Part shown: positions 1-13,479 of the stretch, piece by piece
Layout of the letters: the number at the start of each line of letters is the position of its first letter
Numbering within the stretch: position 1 is the first letter of the stretch
NCBI GenBank assembly: GCA_905250885.1
Contig: CAJNOQ010000235.1
Location: 1-60,936, forward strand
DNA: 60,936 nucleotides
Direction of reading: 5' to 3'
Source of the DNA: Didymodactylos carnosus
Lineage: Eukaryota > Rotifera > Eurotatoria > Philodinida > Philodinidae
The notes under the pieces: generated by a model
Seen by the model: the letters and a program-made list of their open reading frames with translations, nothing else
Databases searched by the model: none
Told to the model about the DNA's origin: nothing
Position numbers and translations under genes: made by a program

Positions 1-28
1 ATTAAAGCTAATTAAGTGCAAACTGATA

Positions 29-120
29 TGGGACGAACTGAGAGAGAAATGTTGATGGGACGAACTGAGAAAAAAAGCTTCGTGGGACGAATTGAGAAGT
101 CAATTTGGGACGAACTGAGA
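29..120. repeat. Four-copy short tandem repeat, TGGGACGAACTGAGA
   Basis: The 15-bp unit TGGGACGAACTGAGA occurs at 29-43, 56-70, 83-97 (one mismatch, AATTG for AACTG) and 106-120. The spacing is 27, 27 and 23 bp and the intervening sequence is not conserved. All copies have the same orientation. The array sits at the window edge and may continue upstream. No function is assigned; it could be an interspersed-unit satellite or a cluster of protein-binding sites. Confidence 0.75.
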
Positions 121-935
121 GTAAACCTATTTTTATCGTTCAAAGATCTGAGAAAAAAACTAATTGCATTTTATACAGTTTAATTTAGATTTTTATCTGA
201 ATCACAAATGCAAACTTCATTTAAAATAAAAAGCCTTTGATAATTAAAAATTAAGTTTTTTATTTTGTCCCACTATAAACTAATATAGAAAACGACAAGA
301 GAACGAAGAGAAGAATTTTTCTTCGATAATCATCACAATCACTAAAACATTCATGATGAGTAGAAATATCATATACATCGTTTATTTAATATGTAAATGT
401 TAGAGTGTTGACTTTCCTCAATGATTGAAGCCACACTGCATTCAATTAGTATTAGTAAAAATTCATTTATTCAAGCGTATTTCTCTATTATAATCCATTT
501 TTTGATGTAGATAATGTATCAAAATCGATAATATAGCCCTGTTATGAAGCTGTTGAACAATAAACTGAGTTATAAGAATAATAGTATGAACAAAATAAGC
601 TCGTTTTTTTCACTGTCTCTGCTTATCACTTCTAGTGTTTTATTTATTTCAAATTATTATAAAAAAAAATAATTAATCAAATTATAGATGCAAAAATCTC
701 GTAAAAACAATTGAATATTAGAAAAATAATAGCAAAAAATTTCTGAAGACATAAAAAAAATACTTCTTATCATCTAAAAACGAAGACAAATTTCTTTGAT
801 TTTATAAATATTCTGAATAAATATATTCAAATTTATCAGTATTAAAAATATAAAAAGTTCAAATTTTTTCTTTCTTCATTCATATAGAATCTGACCTTGT
901 AAACAAAATACTAGTGACTAAAAAGACTTGATTAG
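121..935. other. AT-rich intergenic stretch without recognisable gene
   Basis: This stretch runs from the tandem repeat to the 3' end of the glycosyltransferase gene. It is very AT-rich with many short A and T runs. I see no open frame of coding character, no splice-bounded exon and no clear inverted repeat. Confidence 0.6.
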
Positions 936-2332
936 TTAGAAAACGAACCATTTTTTTTTTATATGCCAACATATATTTGTTTTTGAATTATCTTCAAATC
1001 GATGTCGAGAATAACTAAATATTAAACGACGCCAATATGCATTACGTAATTTTTCCCATTTATATATATTTGTTCGTTTTTTATTAGCGATTATAGTTGA
1101 TAGTTTATCGGTCAAAAATTGTTCTGTAACTATTGTCCAATCATCAATAATAATAATTGGTAAATCCTGATAGAGACTAATTAAGGTCGAATTCATGACT
1201 ATAGGTATAATATCCAAATAGAGTGCTTCCCATGTTCGATGACAATCTAAACCATTTCCTCGTGGTGATAACCACAAAGGATACTGTCGATTACGTTTAT
1301 AGATTTGTGGTATTTGAGTTATCTGTACACCTGAACCTTTATTAATACAAGTTGAAAAATTTAGCCAATTATTAGAAATTTTTTGATTACAAACAATGCT
1401 CCATATTTTTTTGCGTAGACCAGTTTGATCAGTATTAACATCAAAATTAAGTAAAACAAGTTTTTTAACCATTTTTCGTTCATTTTTTAAGCTTACATCA
1501 AAAGGTAAGACATAGGATAGTGGTTCATCGATATCATTACTGACAGATGAAGTAGATTCAAACATTTTTGAGATTGAATTTGCTTGAATTTGATTGTATA
1601 ATTCTTGAATACCATTGGCCATTTCGTAACAATTTATTCCTAAATAAGAAAGAGAGAAAGAATAACAAAATCAGTAACGTATCCATGAACTCATTTACCA
1701 ATTGGAATGTGTGTAAATCGAATATTTGGATCCGACAATATCATTCCATTTTGTCCAAACCAATGAATTATTTTTGAATCATTATTTTGAATATATTTTA
1801 AATGTTTTGATTTTGGTACAGACAAATCTCCTTCACCCGTAATTAAAACAAATTTATTTATCAGTTTTGGATATATTTTATCAAAAAATTCATCAATAAC
1901 CCATACACGAACATAAATTATACTACCGTCTGGTAAACAAGGAGCAACTTGATCAACATTTGTTAATGAATGAATTTTTTCTTTAAATTGTTCTGGCCAT
2001 CCATAGATCCATTCGGCCATATTTCGAAAATTTTGTGGACACACATATTCTGGATAATTATGTGCCGATTCGATATAGTTTGCTCTTAAATCAATAAACA
2101 TAATATCATCTTTTGTTCGTTCCATTTTCCAATGACATAATGTTGTACAATCATGGATAATTCCATAGTTATTCAAAAGATCAATAATTGTATAAAATAT
2201 TGAGAAAAGAATAATAACAATAATAAAATAGAGAAAATAATAGAAACATATTCTTAATGTTCGTTTTTGACAATAAATATATTTTATATTCATTACTTGA
2301 AGAAAATGAATTGGTGGATGAGGATAAAACAT
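936..2332 (-). CDS. Type II membrane glycosyltransferase, exostosin/RXYLT1-like
   Basis: There are two exons, 1699-2332 and 936-1639, joined by a 59-bp GT-AG intron (1640-1698) in phase 1. The joined frame gives 445 residues. A short basic cytoplasmic N-terminus is followed by one hydrophobic anchor at about residues 28-50, then a lumenal domain; this is the layout of Golgi type II glycosyltransferases. The C-terminal half carries PRGNGLDCHRTWEAL at about residues 337-351 followed by a hydrophobic IIPIV strand. This sugar-nucleotide-binding type of signature is seen in exostosin-like and RXYLT1/TMEM5-like transferases. Donor and acceptor sugars cannot be read from the sequence. An internal Met at residue 14 is an alternative start. 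It stands alone, with no neighbour suggesting a pathway. Confidence 0.75.
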
Positions 2333-2429
2333 ATTCTAGACGTTTTCATGAAACATAATTTTCTAAATTAAATAGACTAATTAAATTATAATAAAAAGAA
2401 TATTATGTTTAATTTTTTTACTTACTTTG

Positions 2430-2655
2430 ACTGGTTGTATTATCCTTGATTAAGGATAACCAGAGCTGACCAGTAAGACTCTGGTCGCGATGCGACTCTG
2501 GGCGAGATGCTCCATTGAGACAAGAACGTTTTTTCAGAGAACACAAGGAAAAAAATTTTCTGCGGAGAAAAAGCGATTTATTTTTATTCTGGGGTGGCGG
2601 AGGGGTCGCACCCCCACCCCCAGTAACGTCAATTCTGGGGATAACGCAGGAATTA
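2430..2655. repeat. GC-rich, hairpin-forming island, probable mobile-element end
   Basis: This is a sharp GC-rich patch in AT-rich DNA. It contains several short palindromes: a TGATTAAGGATAA hairpin near 2450, an ACCAGAG/CTCTGGT inverted pair near 2460-2485, and a G-run/C-run palindrome near 2590-2625. The composition differs strongly from both flanks, which suggests an inserted element or a structured 3' end of one. No open frame of coding character spans it. The identity of the element is unknown. Confidence 0.4.
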
Positions 2656-3537
2656 AAAAATGAAAATACATGCAACAATCAATACCGTACAAATGTTGCT
2701 AAAAAAGTTTTTTTTGATAGATATAGGACATTCAACAGGTATGCAACCGTGAAGAGTATCAAAACAAGCTTCTAGTTACTAGGTATTTCTTATTATTTTC
2801 TACTAATAAAATTTTCTCGTCATGGTGTACGGTTGATGATTGGTTCTCTGATTTTTCTTCTTCCATCTCTAACCTTCTCAGTTTGTGCGTATGATCCTAC
2901 AAAAAGAAATTTTATCGGCATGGATTATGCACTGATGTGAAACACGTCTTACACGATTCGATGTTTTCTTATATGAACGTGTAATAAGATCATACAGTAA
3001 GATCTTACAAAGTCTTGTGAAGATTTTCTAAAATTTTGTGATATTTTATTATAAAATCTTAAAAGATCAATGTGTACGAATTGATAACATCTTGCAACAG
3101 TCATTAATGCATCATGTTTAAGGTTCTTGTCATAAGATCGTACACCGAAACAAATGAAAAATTTTGGTCGACAAGTATTTCGCGTAGTCAAAATTCTTTG
3201 TCGACTGGTCGAAAACTAATCGAATTGCATCAATTTCGATGAGTTACCGGCTAGTCTACTCGTCGGAATATGGCTTCTTCTGACGAGCGTCGAAAACATA
3301 AAATCGACTAGTCGATTTACTTGTCGAACACTTGCATGGGGCAAGGACATATATGAAATCTTGATGTATATTTTTAGCTTGCAACAAGTATCACTTGTTA
3401 CAATCGTATGACAAAAATTGTGTTACGAAATATAACGCATGTATACAACAGATTCTGATGAATAAATTTTAGTTTTCTTTTTCTTCTACTTCAGGCTTCA
3501 GCAGAACACAAAGTAAAGTGTATGGCTTACAGAGGGC
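2656..3537. other. Gene-poor stretch with short self-complementary motifs
   Basis: No gene is seen. Short imperfect palindromes built from AAGATCTTAC/GTAAGATC-like units occur at about 2985-3075. Direct and inverted copies of CGACTAGTCGA-like motifs occur at about 3170-3330. Similar ATCTTATAAGAT-like palindromic runs recur at about 4880-4990 and 40020-40330, so they appear to be a dispersed simple sequence. Confidence 0.4.
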
Positions 3538-3903
3538 TGGGAGATGGTACAAACTTTGTCCCGAGATGTTTTTAGCTTACATATAAGACTACAGCTCTCA
3601 TTTTATCTTATTAGTCTTATTATACTTTCGTACTTTTATATTTGTCATACTTTTAGCCCCTTAAGTGTTTTATCGCCTTTATTCCCTTTACTCCTTTTAG
3701 TTTTTTACTGCCTTTACTCCCTTTACTTTTCTGTTTCACGCATATCAGAACTATTACCCTCACTCTCACTTTATAACTAAGAGTAGTAAAAGAAGTAAAA
3801 GGAGTAAAGAAAGTAAAAAACTAAAGAACATACTCAGTCATCTATCAGTACAACTTTTTCATAACTAAAAAGATCTCGGGACAAACTTTGTACCTTCTCC
3901 CAT
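3538..3903. repeat. Foldback (inverted-repeat) element, about 366 bp
   Basis: The left end at 3538-3576 and right end at 3865-3903 are inverted copies sharing GTACAAACTTTGTCCCGAGAT (reading allows an internal G/C swap) and a following TTTTTAG. The interior continues as an imperfect inverted repeat made of CTTTACTCC units on one side and GGAGTAAAG units on the other. It has no coding capacity. The structure is that of a non-autonomous foldback or MITE-like transposon. Confidence 0.65.
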
Positions 3904-5164
3904 CTCTGGGCTTACAAATGTGACAAGACAGGTCCTATCTATGCTAGAAAATAAATATCAATAAAAGAAAGGACAGAGTACACGGTGGGCATTTTTCCAC
4001 AGAGCAGACGGACATCTAGTTTTATGAGTTAAAAAATGATTATTTTTGCATAATATTGTCTTATTATGTGTCAAATTTTAATAAAAGTAAGAAAAGCCAA
4101 ATTCGAAAAAAATGAAAAATCGATGAGAGGGCTGGGCCCTAGCCCTGAGTTTTTGATGAAAAATTTTTAATCGCAAAACTAATAAGTGATACATCATTCG
4201 ATGAAATCTTTCACACTAATTCCAAATATTACGTTATTTCTTGAATAAAAATGTTTTTTGACTGAGAAAAATGTAAAATATCTGGAAAACCTAGATCTCG
4301 GTCTAGGCAAAAAGCTGCATAAAACTGCTATCACGACGGATTCTGGCTATGTCGATGCATATTCTGTAAAATTGTCAACGAATTTGGATCTTCAAAAAAT
4401 TTCGAAAACTCATCACGCTGAACATAACTCTCGGAAAAATCGCCTCGTTTAAGAAAAACCTCTTTTTCGCTAAAAGACTTGATCTGAGACGAACTTTTTT
4501 TTAACCAATAAATAGCTAGAAGCATCCTGATTCCAAATAATACGTTTCGAAAATTTAAATGGAATTTAGTTCAATAAAAAATTGATTTTACATAGAGGTC
4601 ACGAATATATGAGGTATTTTTTCTTTAACATTTTTTTATCCGCAAATTCCTCGTTCGAAACAAAACTTTTTACGCCATTAGATAGCCCATCTATCAAAGT
4701 AGATTTTAAAGAACCGCACTTTCGATTTTTCGTTAAATATCCGTCTGGTGTAGATAGAGGGAATGATAGCAAAAAGCAGGCATATCAGCTGGGATATTTA
4801 GCTGAATTTTTCATCAGATCTTATAAATTCCTGTATGATCTCGTAAGTTTTTGCAAATTCATATCACAAAATTATGTAGGATCTTGTGAAATCTTGTATA
4901 AGATACCTGAACCATGACTCTTATAAAATCGTGTAAGATTTTAATATGATCTTATAAAATCACATTTCAAGATTCTTCCTTGTGGGTGCGCACCAATGCA
5001 GAATAGGTACCCCAGGATATGTGTATCTTCTTCTGATCCTTTTGAAAACCACGTTCTTGAATCGGTTCCTTCTGTCTCTTCTACACAATTGTGAGAGAAT
5101 TCGGTCAAAAATCATCTAATTTTCCTCACTGCAAAAATATTATGAAATATCTCGTCGTCTTTTC
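3904..5164. other. AT-rich stretch without recognisable gene
   Basis: Short open frames are present, the longest about 111 codons at 4582-4917, but none has splice context, family similarity or compositional signs of coding. The end of the stretch (about 4850-4990) is rich in TAAGATCTTATA-like palindromic words. Confidence 0.5.
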
Positions 5165-5644
5165 CCTTTTGATGATAAAAAATATATAAAATGCTAGTTC
5201 TTACAATGTTCTCATATCAAAAAGGTAACAATATTATTCAATATATAATGTTTAAACCAATATATTTAAACAAGATTTAATTGCATTTACCTAGATTTAG
5301 TATTTCTTAATCGTATTTCAACTCAGAAAGTGTTTATATCTTGTTAATTTCAAACATACTTGATACAATACAAAATTCATATTTGTTTAATTATTTATTT
5401 TCGATTCTCGAGTTACAATGACATATTTCTCATAACTTACAGATATCTTAATATTCATGCCTGCATATGATATGAAATTATTATATACTTAAATCTTGTT
5501 TAAATACTTACTTACTTGTTAAATACTTACATCTTGTTTAAAAATATATTGGTTTAAACATTCTATATTGAACAATATTATTACCTTTTGGGTATGAGAC
5601 CATTGTAAGAGCTAACATTTTATATATTTTTTATCATCAAAAGG
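5165..5644. repeat. Foldback element, about 480 bp with arms over 110 bp
   Basis: The left arm 5165-5280 and right arm 5531-5644 are inverted copies. They start with CCTTTTGATGAT and end with ATCATCAAAAGG. They share the block AACAATATTATTCAATATATA near the left arm middle, with a few mismatches and small indels. The loop contains further copies of the inner arm motif AAATCTTGTTTA. There is no coding capacity. It is a non-autonomous inverted-repeat transposon. Confidence 0.7.
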
Positions 5645-8600
5645 ACAAATATGTCAATATATGAACATCAAAGTGGTTATTCACTAACAAGGCACTTTCA
5701 TTTTATAATATTTTTGGAGTGAAAGAAATCAGACGATTTCTGATCAGGTTCTTTGTCTTTTCGCTGTTGATCTCTTGTTAATTAGTCCTTTTTCTTCTTG
5801 TGGTTTTACTTTATCGTATACTCAAGAGGGTTCACATTTAGTTTTAAATTGTTCTACTTTGACTATGTTATTTCTAAATTTTTCCGAATATTGTTGGCTT
5901 TCTTTTTTTCTATCTGTTTCCGTTTTATTCATAACATTTCTATCTGAATAGAACCCTATCCATTGTTTTTTGAAAATTAGTATTCTGTAGGACTTCTTGA
6001 AAGCGAATTTAAAGCATCTCAAAAAATAGCAAACGAGAGATATTTTTCCTCGTTTCAGTATTAAAGAGCAGTGCTCTATCTACAAAATGAGATGTTCCAT
6101 AGTTCTCTAACACCAAGAATCATTGCGCTAGATATGTATGATTACAAGTTAGATGTCGCTTTTTGTCGTCTAAGTCTCAAGGGAATTCATCACAATTTTA
6201 GTTTACTAACTGTCAACTCTATAGTTCTACAGAGTACTAATTTTCAAAAAACCATGAAAATTTTATGGTTACATATGACTTCAAATGTATCATTTACACT
6301 CAGTTTTTCATGCACTTTCCAATAGTGTTACTAAAAATTGTTTAAACCCATTCAATGACGGAAAAAAATAGCATGATTCGATACATTTTTACTGGAAAAT
6401 ACTGCATCTTTTTGAAAAAAAACACTGAAAACAAAGCAGACTGATAAAATTTTGACCACAAATTTGGAAAAATTTCATCCTTTTCTGTATATTGTCTATC
6501 CTGAATAATACAGAAATTTGATTTTTATTACTCAGTAAGGTCCTGAAATTTCGTATTGCACATGATTTTATAATTTTTCACATTATTGTACCTTTTCCAA
6601 ATTTTTCTGTTTGTTCTTTCACTCCGTCGTAAAGATTTCAGACTTGTACAATTCTTTGTACCTTTTATTCCATTCAGCTTCTCACTATTCTTCTGTATGT
6701 CTTATGTTTCTTCTATTACTTTTATTGTATCTACTTTATTTCTTTTCCTACATTTATCGTTCTTTTCAACGTGACTGAAGAATAATCCGCTCACGTTGAC
6801 CGTCTACATTAAATTTAGACAGTAGTATTCGTTTTTTTCAGCTTCATGAGTTTGACTTAGATCTGAGCATAAGCAAAGAAAGCAGGTTGCATGAACTCCC
6901 AGCAGAAGGCCTGCTCCACATTGAATTGATGAGAAAGCGTCTCTTGTAACACATACAGCAACAACTCTGATTCGTAATGGGAATTCTCAAGCACGAAACA
7001 GTAGTAAGCAAATGCCGCAGGATGATTTTGAAGAAGTAAATACGTCGTTAGTTTTTCATACCTAATAACACTTCTGATTATATGTTCCAGATGAGGATGG
7101 TGACGTGATCAGTTTATTTAAGTTGTTCTGAATAAAAGTTTACCTTTAAAAATAGCTAGAGATGTATTTCTATCCACCCACGCAAACAAACAAGAAAAAG
7201 AAAAGTAAATAAATCGCCATTTTACAGACTAGTTACTGTAGCAACCACTTCTCAGCAGAGGAACACTCTTTTACAGTAGGCAATTTTAAGAAAGAGAACT
7301 GGAAGAAAAATGTGTATGGAGTGGAAGTGCGACAGTTTCAGTTCTCAAAGTTCCTGAGAACTAGTTACATTGACTCTGTTTAGTGGGCTAAGGGTATAGG
7401 TGGTGCGTTTAGTGAACTAAATAAAGTCAATGTAATTAGCTTCACTGGTTTTATTTTACATGAATTCTAGCAAACAACCAGTAACCAATTCATGTTCTTT
7501 TGAAAAGAATGTTCAGCAGTTACCATTCTTAAAACGACAACACCTAACCAGCTACCGTTCAAAAGAACTAAACTGGAACTTTCCCATCCATAGTGTGGCG
7601 TGGGAGAATTGCAAAACAACTAAAAAATATAGCGGAAAGTGCTATTATTGCTTGCCGAGTAAAATACAAGGATCTCATGTTCTGCTTCATCCACTGACTT
7701 GCTGTCGCAGATTTTGATAAAATTCGATGACCTGTTCAAAATGATAAAAACCTCATCGCTTGTGAACAAATTTCTGCCTGTAATGGTATATTTTCTAAGG
7801 ACCCATTTTGTACTTACTTGGGTAAGTAGGAAAATTACAACACGTAAAACTCTTCAATGTCTGAATATTTTAGGCTAGAAATTTATATTATAATAACACT
7901 ATGACCTTCAAGAGGAAGATTTCGTCTAGATTGTTTGCCTGCTACAGAGAAGAAAGTGCTGTAGTAGAGCACTTAAGCAACATAGTCTGAACACTTTGAC
8001 TTCGTTGTGTAACTAGCAATCAAGAAATATATTCTTTAATACCATACCAACTTTTTCGACTGCGAAGTCGCAAGAACTTGGTTTAATTTTTGTAATACAT
8101 GTTGAACACAGTATAAAAATATCTATATTCTTGATACTTGTGTTTATTCCATTTCACTTCACACATGGGCTCTATTTTCTGACATAATTATTACCGTTTT
8201 TTTACACCAAGAACTAATTCCGTTATTTTTATTAAATAAAGTCACAGAACAAAAAAAACAGCAAAATTCTACTTGAAGAGAGAAAGTAGACAAAGAGATG
8301 TGTGCTTACCGAATCACACTCTCATGATTTGAAGGAAATAGATTGTTATGAGATTACTTGTTAACGAAACGAAAACAAAAAACACCACACAAAACTGTAA
8401 AATGTTTACATAAACAAATACAACAAAACAGCGAATTAATGTGTGATTAAGATAAGAGATAGAAAGTTCACTAACTTATGACATAATCAACTTTAAAGAT
8501 AAACGATAGTGATGGATATAGTAAAAATTTGTTCACGGAATATGTGAAGAACACAACAGGCAGCTCTATTTTCAAGTTTTACGAATTTTTATATACAAAA

Positions 8601-9007
8601 AGAGGGAAAAAGCAGTTATATTTCAATCAAGCAAACTACTACAAACAAACATAGAACAGAACCAAAAGCAGTCAAAGAAAATTATTTTTTGACACATACA
8701 CACGCAAAATTATTAAATAATGTTAAGAAAAAAATTTTAAAGACAGAGTTGTTGACAACGGATGTGGTTGCCGTCGATGAGATAAGACCACCGGGCAAGA
8801 ACCAGCAAAGATAGAATGTGTGTATATACGGCGACGAAAACAAAATATTTTTACGAAAAAAATTGTCGCCAACACGAAAAAAAGTGGCAAAAGACTATAT
8901 TTGGCAAAACGTGAAGGAAAAAAGCGAGACAGAAATGAAAACCGAAAACAAAAGAAAAAGTAGGAAGTTCTGTAAAAAAGTTCTTTGATCATGATATTGT
9001 TGTTGTT
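5645..9007. other. Gene-poor region downstream of PP1
   Basis: No complete gene is recognised over 3.4 kb. Two details stand out. At 6842-6949 an open segment follows a good acceptor (TTTTTTTCAG) and would encode 35 residues including LHELPAEGLLHIELMRKR before a stop, possibly a terminal exon or relic. At 7365-7435 a short hairpin has arms TTACATTGACT/AGTCAATGTAA. An 89-codon open frame on the minus strand at 8723-8992 has no support. Confidence 0.4.
7365..7435. repeat. Short imperfect hairpin
   Basis: TTACATTGACT followed by a GTTTAGTG-like stretch at 7365-7388 pairs with the complementary stretch at 7411-7435. The loop is about 22 bp. It may be a tiny MITE or the remains of one. Confidence 0.5.
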
Positions 9008-11735
<2,728 letters not shown>

Positions 11736-13200
11736 TAATATTGAATATAACTACGTTTTCAAACACGTGTACGTTGGAAAATTTGTGATAAAAAAAATAA
11801 AGAAATAAATGAGCACAAAATAAATTTTTGGCTTTCGTTGTTCTGTGCTCTAATGAATGATATTCATCTTGTATGGATATCGTAAGCTTTTGGATAATTA
11901 AAACGAAAAAGATGGACACAAATACAACTATTTGATCTTATTATCTAAAAAATTAGAGAAGTAGCAACGGAGATAGAGAGGCTTGAGGAAGAACAAAAAC
12001 GATGCAAAGTACAAGATCACATTTACGTAGATGATGAAATGAATCTAGACCATGTTTGTACCAATGAATATGTAAAGTTTTTTTAACATCCTGTGTAGAT
12101 TTATGGCCTTCCAAGCCACACAGTTTATACAGTAGTCTCTAATTCAAGGCCATCCATTATAATAGAACCTGTATATTCCATGGATAATTGCAAAGGGCCA
12201 ACCGTAGTAAACGGAGGTGAGGCACGCGTGGTAAGAGATGTTGCGACAAAGAGAATAATACAGGAGACCGGATGAAGCGAAGAATAGTACGTTTTGAGGA
12301 GGTGGCTATGCATACATAAAACAGAAAAACGAGTGTAAAATGTATAAAGAAATATTTAGTTTTGTACATGTTTCTTTTTATGTGCATTCTTTATTTTTCA
12401 GTTTATACTATTCGAAAACTCGGCAAAAATGTTCTCCAGTTACTGCCTTCTTAAGAAAAAAAAATTTCTGCCATTGCTGTCTTTTTAAAAGATTGTCTGA
12501 TTCTCATTAGAAAGTTTTGGGATGATACTCTTAGTTCTCTTTAGAAGAAACATGACGTTATTTTTAAGGTGTGCGATGAGTGAAGAGTCGTCCATTATGG
12601 AAGACTAGATTGAATATTTGATAGCCAAAATGAGAAATTAAATTAGAAAAGAAGGAATCAAAACTTTTCAAAAACCTCTTTGAGATGTAAAAAGTAATTA
12701 ATTTAAAGAAACGATGATGCGTGTTTTATCAAGACTAGTAACTTGCTAATGCATTTAACAGTCTTTAAAGAGGATAAAAGTGAACATTTTATTGGATATT
12801 TTAATGCTCACTCCATCGATCGTACGTCAAAATGAAGTTACTATAGGGGTCAGGATCAATGCAAATTAAGGTAGATAGTCTCTCCTTGAACCTACTGATT
12901 GAAGCTAAAAGAAGCAATGCAACTATATATGCATAAACGTGAAATTGCAGGGACACTTTTTTCTATCTATGTTTGTTCATTTCCTTGAACAAATCTTGTT
13001 TCTTTGTCTATGTGTCTATTCTTTTGTCAGTAGGAGTCATACTATTGTCAGTTATATTCCTGAAAATGTTTCCACTTTTTCTATTTACTAAATAGAAAAA
13101 CTGATGTCTATTTAATTACAACCAGACATACAAATCATTTATTAACCACTGTCGAAAAGCATTGGTTCTTCTGCTTTCAATTTATTATCGCTCGCTGACT
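11736..13200. other. Region upstream of PP1, no complete gene
   Basis: This includes the presumed promoter side of PP1. At 11949-12086 (plus) an open segment of 45 codons has coding character (EIERLEEEQKR, then DHIYVDDEMN) but no start codon, so it is a possible exon or relic. Minus-strand open frames around 12125-12387 are hydrophobic and unconvincing. No inverted repeat is seen. Confidence 0.4.
11949..12086 (+). pseudogene. Exon-like coding fragment, coiled-coil character
   Basis: This open segment of 45 codons ends at TAA (12084-12086). It begins I-R-E-V-A-T-E-I-E-R-L-E-E-E-Q-K-R, which has heptad-like charge spacing, then becomes acidic and polar (YVDDEMNLDHV). No Met opens it and no clear acceptor lies at its 5' side. 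It lies head-to-head with PP1, about 210 bp from the PP1 start codon. It may be the last exon of a decayed gene or chance; the family is not recognised. Confidence 0.2.
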
Positions 13201-13479
13201 TCATCTTCTATATGAACACCAACTGTTTTGAATAACTTTATCTTGAAGAATGTGAAAAAATGTTTTCCAAACAGAACTGCTATAATTACTTCCTTCGGAT
13301 TTGAAAATTTCTAGAATTCTATTATTCTGTACAATTAACTGATTTGAATCGCTATCATTCATTGTTTTATGCGATTTCAAAAAGAAACAACTACAAGTTA
13401 AATTATCTGATTTTTGTATCTTTCCTCGAAAAACACGACCATTGACAAAAATACTTCCGTTCACAAGTTTCGTTGCCAT
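13201..13479 (-). pseudogene. N-terminal amidohydrolase-like fragment
   Basis: An ATG-started frame of 92 codons begins MATKLVNGSIFVNGRVF and later has QLIVQNNRILEIFKSEG. The pairing NG-x-I/V-F followed about 40 residues later by L-I-V-x-N-x-R-I-L-x-I is how metal-dependent amidohydrolases (YtcJ/imidazolonepropionase-like) begin. The family needs over 400 more residues with its HxH metal motif. None follow here: the frame stops in a short divergent tail and nothing downstream resembles the rest. It could be a truncated relic, perhaps of an acquired gene, or a small unrelated protein. Confidence 0.3.

Noticed and set aside
4582..4917. Plus-strand frame of 111 codons
   Set aside because: Composition is that of AT-rich noncoding DNA, with no splice signals or recognisable motif.
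8723..8992. Minus-strand frame of 89 codons near the PP1 3' end
   Set aside because: It reads arginine/phenylalanine-rich low-complexity sequence from AAAG/CTTT tracts and lies in the probable 3' UTR of PP1.
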